Of a stretch of 9,329 nt of DNA, positions 1 through 5,512 are shown in pieces. Location: contig CALBLR010000364.1 in NCBI GenBank assembly GCA_937896015.1, forward strand, positions 1 to 9,329. Direction: 5' to 3'. The stretch's first letter is position 1. Each line of letters opens with the position of its first letter. The notes under the pieces are model-generated. The model did not search any database. It was not told where the DNA came from and was given only the letters and a program-made list of their open reading frames with translations. The stretch comes from an uncultured Prevotellaceae bacterium (lineage in GTDB: Bacteria > Bacteroidota > Bacteroidia > Bacteroidales > Muribaculaceae). A program made the translations under genes and the position numbers.

Positions 1-25
1 CATGGCGGCCGGCAGCCACAATGAC

Positions 26-664
26 TTATTCACTCGTTTCATGTTCGGACTGGGCTATGTAGGGTGAGTTTTCGGGCTTATAGTTGCCGCTCTTAAGGTA
101 TTCGTAGATGCGGATGCATGCCCAGGCGTCGATGGCGGCATATTGCTGCTGCGCCTCGGTGAGGGTGTCGGCCTCCCAGTTGGTGAGTCGCTGACCCTTT
201 GATATTTTCTGCTGGAATAGGATGGCGTAGATCTTTTGCAGGCTTATGTCGGCAATGTGGTAGTCGCCCACGATAGTCTGCAGGTCGACGAAGCCGGCTG
301 GCTTCAGGTTGCTGATTTTGTGCAGCTGGTTGAAGTCGTCGTGCAGCGAGAGGCCTATTTTCAGGCAACGGTTGTCGGCAAGATACTCAGCGAGGCTGAG
401 CGGCACGCCTATTTTGTTGGTTCTGAACAGGAAGCACTCATCGTGGGTGGACAGCTGCAGCAGGGCCACCTTGTGCGACTGGCCTTTGCGGAATGCGGGA
501 CGCGTTTCGCTGTCGAAGCCCACTATGGGGCTTTTGCGCAGTATGGCCACGGCAGCATTCACTTTGAGCATGGTGTCGATAACATAGACATCACCGCCAA
601 AGGTGACGCGCGGCATTTCGCTGACCACCGACTTGTCGATGGATATTTTAAAATTAGGATTCAT
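26..664 (-). CDS. 3'-5' exonuclease, DEDDy (RNase D-like) family
   Basis: A 212-residue single-domain 3'-5' exonuclease, expected to remove nucleotides from the 3' end of RNA or DNA using two metal ions. The DEDD motifs are visible: Exo I as FDSET (D51, E53), Exo II in the LHDDFNQL stretch (D109/D110), and Exo III as YAAID (Y175, D179), the Y-x3-D form that defines the DEDDy group. No HRDC domain follows, so it is much shorter than RNase D and resembles the stand-alone 'exonuclease domain-containing 2'-like proteins of Bacteroidota. I chose the ATG at 664. The frame also opens four codons upstream at 676, but those residues (MCFL) are not family-like. It lies alone after the terminators of the ribosomal-protein operon, and no clear promoter was found in 665-760. 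Substrate cannot be told from sequence. Family assignment is secure; the precise role is not. Confidence 0.9.
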   Translation of the reverse strand: MNPNFKISIDKSVVSEMPRVTFGGDVYVIDTMLKVNAAVAILRKSPIVGFDSETRPAFRKGQSHKVALLQLSTHDECFLFRTNKIGVPLSLAEYLADNRCLKIGLSLHDDFNQLHKISNLKPAGFVDLQTIVGDYHIADISLQKIYAILFQQKISKGQRLTNWEADTLTEAQQQYAAIDAWACIRIYEYLKSGNYKPENSPYIAQSEHETSE

Positions 665-760
665 AAGAAAACACAATGTGTGATATGTGTACCAATAAAG
701 CCTTGCGTTAGTCGCAACGCGCTTGTCTTAATACGTTACAAAATTAAGCAAAAGCCTACA

Positions 761-788
761 AAGAAAAAAGCGTTTACGCGGGCTTTTT
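761..788 (-). terminator. Second intrinsic terminator, possibly bidirectional
   Basis: On the minus strand AAAAAGC (788-782) can pair with GCTTTTT (771-765) around a 10-base GC-rich loop, and the T run continues as TTTTTTCTTTG. An alternative pairing uses GCG/CGC inside the loop. The A-run/T-run symmetry means it could also work for plus-strand transcripts. It lies just after the stronger stem-loop at 803-845 and would act as a back-up stop before the exonuclease gene. Confidence 0.5.
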
Positions 789-802
789 GGCGCGGGAAGG
801 GA

Positions 803-845
803 GAAAAGAAAAAACTCTCGGGCTGCGGCATGCAATCCGAGAGTT
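803..845 (-). terminator. Intrinsic terminator of the rpmB-rpmG-DUF4295 operon
   Basis: A perfect 9-bp inverted repeat, AACTCTCGG at 813-821 and CCGAGAGTT at 837-845, has a 15-base loop. On the minus strand it is followed at once by TTTTCTTTTC (812-803). This is a standard Rho-independent terminator 45 bases past the stop codon of the DUF4295 gene, so it most likely ends the ribosomal-protein transcript. The rest of the 665-889 gap holds the second terminator (761-788) and a small 5-bp hairpin at 705-720; I see no other gene there. Confidence 0.8.
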
Positions 846-889
846 GAATTATAGTGCAATTGTTTTGTATTGCTTGGGGAGTGAGAGCT

Positions 890-1039
890 TTATTTCAGGG
901 CCTCGTCAACCTTGTCGTTGGGCACCATTTTCTCCTGAAACACATAGGCACCAGTCTTGGGCGAGCGCACCATCTTGATAACCTTGCTATATGTACGTCC
1001 TTCACCAGTTTGAAGGGTTGCGACTGTTTTCTTTGCCAT
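890..1039 (-). CDS. DUF4295 family small basic protein, 49 aa
   Basis: A 49-residue, lysine-rich protein beginning MAKKTVATLQ and containing VRSPKTGAYVF, the pattern I recognise as the DUF4295 family. This family is restricted to Bacteroidota and typically sits directly after the genes for bL28 and bL33. Here the order is the same: the start is 12 bases after the rpmG stop and the terminator follows at 845, so the three genes form one transcript. Function is not established to my knowledge. The charge, size and constant neighbourhood suggest a ribosomal or ribosome-associated protein, which is inference. The start is an ATG with MAKK, the usual beginning for the family. There is no cysteine zinc motif and no signal sequence. 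Confidence 0.9.
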   Translation of the reverse strand: MAKKTVATLQTGEGRTYSKVIKMVRSPKTGAYVFQEKMVPNDKVDEALK

Positions 1040-1051
1040 GAGTCAAAAATA

Positions 1052-1240
1052 TTATTTAATTTCTTTGTGTACGGTTACACGTTTCAAATAGGGGTTGTAT
1101 TTCTTCAGCTCCAGACGTTCGGGAGTGTTTTTGCGGTTCTTGGTTGTGATATAACGTGACATTCCGGGCACACCGCTGGCCTTCTGTTCAGTGCATTCGA
1201 GAATCACTTGAACGCGATCACCTTTTGATTTCTTCGACAT
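1052..1240 (-). CDS. rpmG: 50S ribosomal protein bL33
   Basis: A 62-residue ribosomal protein of the large subunit, located near the E site. Family landmarks are the N-terminal basic segment, [33 protein letters not shown], and the C-terminal [10 protein letters not shown]. It carries a single cysteine (C16) and lacks the two CxxC pairs, so it is the zinc-independent (C-minus) form. The start is 15 bases after the rpmB stop and the stop is 12 bases before the DUF4295 start, consistent with one operon. Length and termini match the Bacteroidota bL33 as I know it. Confidence 0.97.
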   Translation of the reverse strand: MSKKSKGDRVQVILECTEQKASGVPGMSRYITTKNRKNTPERLELKKYNPYLKRVTVHKEIK

Positions 1241-1255
1241 AATCTAATAAATTTC

Positions 1256-1513
1256 TTACTTTGCTAATGTTTTGATTTCAGTTAAATGACCCTCTTTGGC
1301 TGCCTTCTTGAGCGCTGCATCAAGACCCATGCGATTGATGTTGCGAAGACCTGCAGCAGACACTGTGAGACGAATCCACTGACCCTGCTCAACCCAATAG
1401 AATTTGCGGTTGGACACATTAACGTTGAATTTACGCTTTGTTCTTCTTTTAGAGTGCGACACGTTGTTACCGGTGATCGCCTTCTTGCCTGTGATTTGAC
1501 AAACTTTTGACAT
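1256..1513 (-). CDS. rpmB: 50S ribosomal protein bL28
   Basis: An 85-residue large-subunit ribosomal protein. It starts [11 protein letters not shown], followed by the conserved [15 protein letters not shown] block that contacts 23S rRNA, then [20 protein letters not shown]. The frame stays open 15 codons further upstream (to 1558), but those codons read out an A-rich untranslated segment and the family always begins at MSKVCxxTGK, so the ATG at 1513 is the start. The bases before it (AAAAATAACGACT) are A-rich with no Shine-Dalgarno sequence, as is usual in Bacteroidota. It is the first gene of rpmB-rpmG-DUF4295 and is preceded by a long structured leader (1549-1795) and a clear promoter (1799-1828). 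Confidence 0.97.
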   Translation of the reverse strand: MSKVCQITGKKAITGNNVSHSKRRTKRKFNVNVSNRKFYWVEQGQWIRLTVSAAGLRNINRMGLDAALKKAAKEGHLTEIKTLAK

Positions 1514-1548
1514 AGTCGTTATTTTTCCGTTTTTTTTAATTCTCTTAT

Positions 1549-1795
1549 TCGACTTCAAGGAAGCTACTTATTCCGCGCAGCAGTACAATATTCCAGGGCT
1601 TCACCGCACCGTGGCTGCCACTGTCGAGTGTGAGAAAGCACCGCTGTGGCGCGGCCGGGCCGCTGAAGCTATTTAATATCGTCCTACGCTTTATGCCTCG
1701 ACATTAGCATCATAATCGGGGGCATCGAAGTTTCAACGATCATGTCACAGAACAGGACTAACGGGAAGTTCGTTGCATTCCTGCCTTGAAATCGA
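1549..1795 (-). ncRNA. Structured 5' leader RNA upstream of rpmB (family unknown)
   Basis: About 245 nt of non-coding sequence between the predicted transcription start (about 1793) and rpmB. Its ends pair: UCGAUUUCAAGG (1795-1784) with CCUUGAAGUCGA (1560-1549), 12 bp with one G-U. Inside, all compatible without crossing: hairpin CAGGA...AACG(loop)CGUU..UCCUG (1783-1753); hairpin AUGCC..CGAUUA(loop)UAA..UCG.GGCAU (1725-1693); a long imperfect helix GCGUAGGACGAUAUU (1689-1675) with AAUAUUGUACUGCUGC (1592-1577); then GCUUCA (1669-1664) with UGAAGC (1603-1598); hairpin GCGGC/GCCGC (1663-1651); and a CACU/AGUG or GUGG/CCAC hairpin (1630-1611). No U-tract follows, so transcription should run into rpmB. 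These pairings were found by eye. A ribosomal-protein autoregulatory leader is the leading inference; a processed sRNA is the alternative. Confidence 0.6.
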
Positions 1796-1798
1796 CTG

Positions 1799-1828
1799 CA
1801 AAGATAGCAAATATTTTTCACACTGCAA
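1799..1828 (-). promoter_or_regulatory. Bacteroidota-type promoter for the rpmB operon
   Basis: On the minus strand the -7 box is TATCTTTG (1806-1799), an exact match to TAnnTTTG. A TTG (1828-1826) sits 19 bases upstream, the usual place of the -33 TTTG element. The transcript would begin near 1793, at the first base pairs of the leader RNA closing helix. This gives a 5' untranslated region of about 280 nt before rpmB. Confidence 0.8.
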
Positions 1829-1841
1829 TAGCCTGGCGCGG

Positions 1842-1878
1842 CAAAAAACCTTGCAATTTGCTTAATCACACAAAATTG
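1842..1878 (-). terminator. Weak candidate terminator after cinA
   Basis: On the minus strand CAATTT (1878-1873) can pair with AAATTG (1859-1854), followed after CAAGG by a run of six T (1848-1843). The stem is AT-rich and the T run is a few bases away, so this is only a weak stop. It sits 27 bases past the cinA stop codon and just before the promoter of the rpmB operon, which is where a terminator would be expected. Confidence 0.3.
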
Positions 1879-1904
1879 AACGCCTCATCGGCACCGGTGC
1901 GTGG

Positions 1905-3155
1905 CTACTTGCCGCTTTCGCGAAGCAGCTTGAGCAGCATTTTCAGCACTTCGGTGGTGGCGCGGTCGATAACGCGGCTGCGGTCGCCTGGCAGGTGGGC
2001 GCAGTGCGTCACCACCCTATCGCCGCATTTGGCTGCCATCCACACTGTGCCCACGGGCTTGTCGGGCGTGCCTCCACCGGGGCCGGCTATGCCCGATGTG
2101 GACACGGCGCAGTCGGTGCCCAGCAGCTGGCAGGCACCGCGCACCATCTGGGCCACCGTGGGCTCGCTCACGGCCCCCACGGTGTCGAGCACCTCGCCAG
2201 GCACGCCCAGCAGCTGGCGCTTGATGCGGTTGCAGTATGACACCACGGTGCCCACAAAATACTCCGAACTGCCAGGCACCTCGGTAATGACGTGGGCAAT
2301 ATTGCCGCCCGTGCAACTTTCGGCCGACGCCAGCGTGAGGCCGCGCTCGCGCAGCATCTGGCCTATGACCTCAGGCAGCGAGTGGTCGCCGTCGCACACT
2401 ATGGCATCGCCAAGAGTGGCGTGCAGACGCTCGGTGAGGCTGTCCATTTGGGCAGAAAGCCGCCCCTTGCTGTGCGACATGCCCGACAGACGCAGGCGAA
2501 TGATGCCTGGCTTTGGCAGGTAGGCAAGGTGTATGCCCTGCGGCAGCGAGTTCTCAAAATCGCTGAGCGCGATGGCGAGGTCGGACTCGGTGTAGTCGAT
2601 GACCACAAATGTGCGGTATTCGATGTCGATGTCGCTGCTGAAGCGCTTGATGAGCTGCGGAATCACGGCACGCTGCATCATGGTTGCGGTTTCGTGCGGC
2701 ACTCCGGGCATCGACACCAGCACCTTGCCGTTGCGCTCAAACCACATTATGGGCGCGGTGCCCACCTCGTTCTGAATCACGCGGCAGCACGAGGGCACCA
2801 TGGCCTGGCTGGCTGTGAGGCTGTTCATGGCGAGGTGGCGGCGTTCAAACACCTTGCCGACATTTTTCCTGGTAGCCTCGTCGAGCACCAGCGTGCCGCC
2901 AAAGTAGTCGCACAGAGTCTGCTTGGTGATGTCGTCTTTGGTGGGGCCGAGGCCGCCTGTCATTAGCACCACATCGGTCTGCGCCATAGCCTCGGTAACG
3001 GCCTTGCCTATTTCCTGCCTGTCGTCGGCCACCACCCTGACGCTTTTCACTTTCCAGCCAAACGGCGTGAGGTGGCGCGCAATCCAGCCTGAATTTGTGT
3101 CGGTGACCTGCCCTATGAGCAGTTCATCGCCTATTGCAATTATCGAAACTTCCAT
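1905..3155 (-). CDS. cinA: CinA family protein: CinA domain plus NMN deamidase (PncC) domain
   Basis: A 416-residue protein of the usual CinA length and layout. Residues 1 to about 250 form the MoCF/CinA N-terminal domain (GDELLIGQ at 9-16, TGGLGPTKDD at 66-75, MPGVPHE at 149-155). In characterised relatives this domain has ADP-ribose pyrophosphatase activity. Residues about 260-416 form the PncC-type nicotinamide mononucleotide deamidase domain, with SAESCTGG (277-284) holding the catalytic serine and GIAGPGGGTPDKPVGTV (355-371) near the active site. Together they act in pyridine-nucleotide recycling in the cytoplasm; the competence-damage name is historical. The start at 3155 is 3 bases after the M48 peptidase stop, so the genes are probably translated from one mRNA. 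All expected motifs are present; nothing suggests decay. Confidence 0.96.
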   Translation of the reverse strand: MEVSIIAIGDELLIGQVTDTNSGWIARHLTPFGWKVKSVRVVADDRQEIGKAVTEAMAQTDVVLMTGGLGPTKDDITKQTLCDYFGGTLVLDEATRKNVGKVFERRHLAMNSLTASQAMVPSCCRVIQNEVGTAPIMWFERNGKVLVSMPGVPHETATMMQRAVIPQLIKRFSSDIDIEYRTFVVIDYTESDLAIALSDFENSLPQGIHLAYLPKPGIIRLRLSGMSHSKGRLSAQMDSLTERLHATLGDAIVCDGDHSLPEVIGQMLRERGLTLASAESCTGGNIAHVITEVPGSSEYFVGTVVSYCNRIKRQLLGVPGEVLDTVGAVSEPTVAQMVRGACQLLGTDCAVSTSGIAGPGGGTPDKPVGTVWMAAKCGDRVVTHCAHLPGDRSRVIDRATTEVLKMLLKLLRESGK

Positions 3156-3158
3156 GAA

Positions 3159-4406
3159 TTATTTGTTCGTTTTGTTGATTTCTGAATTAATGGCCGTTAT
3201 GCGCTGGGCCAGTGCGGGGTGTGAATACTCAAACCACACCACCCACGGGTGAGGGGTGAGATTGGACAGCGACTGGGCCGACAGCTTCTTGAGTCCGGCC
3301 ACAAGGTCGGGGCCATAGCCGGCGCGCACGGCAAAGGCATCGGCGGTGCGCTCGCAACGGCGCGAATATGAGTTGAACACGGGCGACAGCACCGCGTCGA
3401 GAGGCGAAATGAGCAACCCGAATGCCACAAGCGACAGAATGAACGACCACCCATCATAGCCAAGCGCCACCGAGAATGCCGGGCTGGACAGCACCAGCGA
3501 AAACAGATAGAGGTAGACTGCCACTTGCGCTATGGAGGCCGCAAGCGACTTGACGATGTCGTGATGGCGGTAGTGCCCCACCTCGTGCATCAGCGTGGCC
3601 ACTATCTGCCGGGTGGCGAGCTGGTCGGCGAGGGTGTCGTAGAGCACGATGCGCTTTTTGGCGCCGAAGCCGGTGAAATAGGCGTTGGCCTTGGTGCTGC
3701 GCTTCGACCCGTCGATCACATAAATGTTGCTGATATTGAAATTGACTGAAGCCGCTGCTGCCTCGATGGCGGTGCGCAACTCGCCCGCGGGCAGTGGCGT
3801 CTGCTTATTGAACAGCGGCACTATGAGGTTGGAATAAAACAGCGTGAAAAAGGTCATCACCGCGGCACACGCCACAGTGCCCCACAGCCACAGCCCGCTG
3901 CCCACACAGCTGTAGATGCAATAGAGCAAATCGGTCAGACCAATCGTAAGGACCATCGACAGAGCAGTACTCTTAACCGCGTCGGCCACAAAGCGCCGGC
4001 GCGTGGAGCGGTTGAAGCCAAAGCGCTCCTCAATCACAAAAGTTGAGTAGTAGCTGAATGGCGCGTCAAGCAGGCTTGTGGCCACACACAGCGTGGCCAC
4101 GAAGCAAGACATGGCCGCATAGCCGCTGCCCAGCCAGCCGACACACTTGCCCCAATACCAGCCGAAGGCCCCAGTGAGCAGCAGAGCCAGGGCAACACAG
4201 AAGTCAAACAGACGCGAGATGCGCCCCACCCTGCTGTTGGTTTTCTCATATGCTTGCTGGCGGGCATACTCGCCGGCGTCGTACACATCGGCCACCACGC
4301 TTGGCACGGGATGGGTCATGTAGCGTGCATTGAGCCACGACAGCAGTGACGACTTGGCCAAGTCGAGCGCCAAGAGGCATACGAGCAAAAGCAATGCTGC
4401 ATTCAT
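3159..4406 (-). CDS. M48 family membrane metallopeptidase, Ste24-like
   Basis: A 415-residue integral membrane zinc peptidase of the M48A (CAAX prenyl protease 1/Ste24) type. The zinc site is visible: HEVGH (H274, E275, H278), with the third ligand E352 in the ERTADAFA segment. H396 in EYSHPAL is a conserved downstream histidine. The preceding SKRSTKANAYFTGFG block (234-248) is the family signature. Hydrophobic segments lie at about 3-25, 68-90, 95-112, 145-170, 172-195, 285-310 and 320-338, as expected for a multi-pass Ste24 fold. Bacteroidota do not have the eukaryotic prenylation pathway, so its substrate is unknown; membrane-protein quality control is plausible but inferred. It starts 16 bases after the tsaD stop and ends 3 bases before cinA. 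Confidence 0.93.
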   Translation of the reverse strand: MNAALLLLVCLLALDLAKSSLLSWLNARYMTHPVPSVVADVYDAGEYARQQAYEKTNSRVGRISRLFDFCVALALLLTGAFGWYWGKCVGWLGSGYAAMSCFVATLCVATSLLDAPFSYYSTFVIEERFGFNRSTRRRFVADAVKSTALSMVLTIGLTDLLYCIYSCVGSGLWLWGTVACAAVMTFFTLFYSNLIVPLFNKQTPLPAGELRTAIEAAAASVNFNISNIYVIDGSKRSTKANAYFTGFGAKKRIVLYDTLADQLATRQIVATLMHEVGHYRHHDIVKSLAASIAQVAVYLYLFSLVLSSPAFSVALGYDGWSFILSLVAFGLLISPLDAVLSPVFNSYSRRCERTADAFAVRAGYGPDLVAGLKKLSAQSLSNLTPHPWVVWFEYSHPALAQRITAINSEINKTNK

Positions 4407-4422
4407 CGGGCCAAAGTTTCTT

Positions 4423-5439
4423 TTAAATCGTTACACGTGCAAACGGCGGCAGCGTAACATCACAATACTTGCCGTCGAGATACTTAAAGTAGCCGGCCAC
4501 GGCTATCATGGCGGCATTGTCGGTGGTGAAAAGACGCTTGGGGATGAACGCCTTGATGTGATGCCGGTCGGCATAGTCCTGCACGGCATTGCGCACACCC
4601 GAGTTGGCCGACACTCCGCCGCCTATTGCTATCGTCTTGATGCCCGACTGCTTTATTGCCTTCGAGAACTTGTCCATTAGAATGTCGATGATGGTCTTCT
4701 GCAGCGAGGCGGCAAGGTCGGCCTTGTTTTCCTCGATGAAGTTGGGGTTGAGCTTCAACTCGTCGCGCAGCGTGTAGAGAAACGACGTCTTGAGGCCGCT
4801 GAAGCTGTAGTTGAGGCCGGGAATGTGCGGCTTTGAGAACTTGAAGCGCGTGGCATCGCCCTCGGCCGCCAGGCGGTCGATGACCGGGCCGCCCGGATAA
4901 GGCAGGCCCATCGACTTGGCGCACTTGTCAAAGGCCTCGCCGGCAGCGTCGTCGATGGTTTGGCCAAGAATTTCCATGTCGTTTGGCGCATTCACCTTCA
5001 CTATTTGCGAGTTGCCGCCCGAAATCAGCAGGCACAAGTACGGGAACTCAGGCACTTCGGTGCTGTCGTCCTCCTTGATGAAGTGCGACAGCACGTGACC
5101 ATGCAGGTGGTTGACATCTACCAGCGGCACATTGAGCGCAAGGGCAAGGCCCTTGGCGAATGAAGTGCCCACATGCAGCGAGCCGGGCAGACCCGGACCG
5201 CGTGTGAAGGCTATGGCACTGATGTCCTCCTTATTGATTCCAGCCTGGCGAATGGCCTCCGACACCACAGGCACAATGTTTTGCTGATGGGCGCGCGAGG
5301 CCAGCTCGGGCACAACACCGCCATAGGCCTCATGCACCTTTTGGCTGGCAATGACGTTAGACAAAAGCACGCCGTCGCGAATCACGGCGGCCGAAGTGTC
5401 GTCGCACGACGACTCAATTCCCAATATTATAGTACTCAT
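4423..5439 (-). CDS. tsaD: tRNA N6-adenosine threonylcarbamoyltransferase TsaD
   Basis: A 338-residue TsaD (Kae1/Gcp family). It transfers the threonylcarbamoyl group from TC-AMP to A37 of ANN-decoding tRNAs (t6A), together with TsaB and TsaE. Signatures are GIESSCDDT (7-15), the metal-binding HLHGH (H111, H115), LLISGGNSQ (137-145), GEAFDKCAK (167-175), YSFSGLKTS (211-219), and TTDNAAMIA (305-313) with the metal-binding D307. The open frame runs 37 codons further upstream to 5550, but that extension overlaps the end of the DUF4421 gene and the promoter-like box. The family begins at the MSTIILGIESS type of N-terminus, so the ATG at 5439 is chosen. It is the first gene of tsaD-M48 peptidase-cinA, and the length matches the family. 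Confidence 0.98.
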   Translation of the reverse strand: MSTIILGIESSCDDTSAAVIRDGVLLSNVIASQKVHEAYGGVVPELASRAHQQNIVPVVSEAIRQAGINKEDISAIAFTRGPGLPGSLHVGTSFAKGLALALNVPLVDVNHLHGHVLSHFIKEDDSTEVPEFPYLCLLISGGNSQIVKVNAPNDMEILGQTIDDAAGEAFDKCAKSMGLPYPGGPVIDRLAAEGDATRFKFSKPHIPGLNYSFSGLKTSFLYTLRDELKLNPNFIEENKADLAASLQKTIIDILMDKFSKAIKQSGIKTIAIGGGVSANSGVRNAVQDYADRHHIKAFIPKRLFTTDNAAMIAVAGYFKYLDGKYCDVTLPPFARVTI

Positions 5440-5478
5440 AGATGTTCTGCTTTTTGCTATTGATCTTGATTGTTGGTG

Positions 5479-5486
5479 CAAAGTTA
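5479..5486 (-). promoter_or_regulatory. Candidate -7 promoter box upstream of tsaD
   Basis: On the minus strand TAACTTTG matches the Bacteroidota -7 consensus TAnnTTTG exactly and is followed by CACC. It lies between the DUF4421 stop and the tsaD start, giving a leader of about 35 bases. No convincing TTTG is seen at the expected -33 distance, so the promoter is likely rather than certain. It would drive tsaD, the M48 peptidase and cinA. Confidence 0.6.
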
Positions 5487-5512
5487 CGAATTTTTCCTTT
5501 TGCGCGGCTCGG

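Noticed and set aside
1..25. Possible start of the next minus-strand gene (ATG at 3-1)
   Set aside because: Only three bases of the would-be gene are inside the window, so nothing supports a call.
236..847. 203-codon plus-strand open frame opposite the exonuclease
   Set aside because: It overlaps the well-supported exonuclease and both terminators, and its sequence has no recognisable domain.
1514..1558. N-terminal extension of bL28 by 15 codons
   Set aside because: The added residues are an A-rich translation of the untranslated region and reach into the closing helix; bL28 starts at [11 protein letters not shown].
1549..1795. Reading the leader as tmRNA, RNase P RNA or SRP RNA
   Set aside because: I see no tRNA-like ends or tag frame, no GAGGAAAGUC-type RNase P core, and no SRP GGAA-loop domain with its usual flanks.
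1684..1869. 61-codon minus-strand open frame inside the rpmB leader and promoter
   Set aside because: It begins upstream of the predicted transcription start, spans the promoter boxes and several hairpins, and has no coding character. It is better explained as non-coding leader.
1891..1900. Perfect palindrome GCACCGGTGC next to the cinA stop
   Set aside because: Only 10 bases, with no loop and no T run after it. It is too short to call a terminator or an operator.
1786..2966. Plus-strand open frames opposite cinA (1786-2523 and 2292-2966)
   Set aside because: They are antisense to conserved CinA motifs, and the first also runs through the promoter; the composition looks like a reverse-frame shadow.
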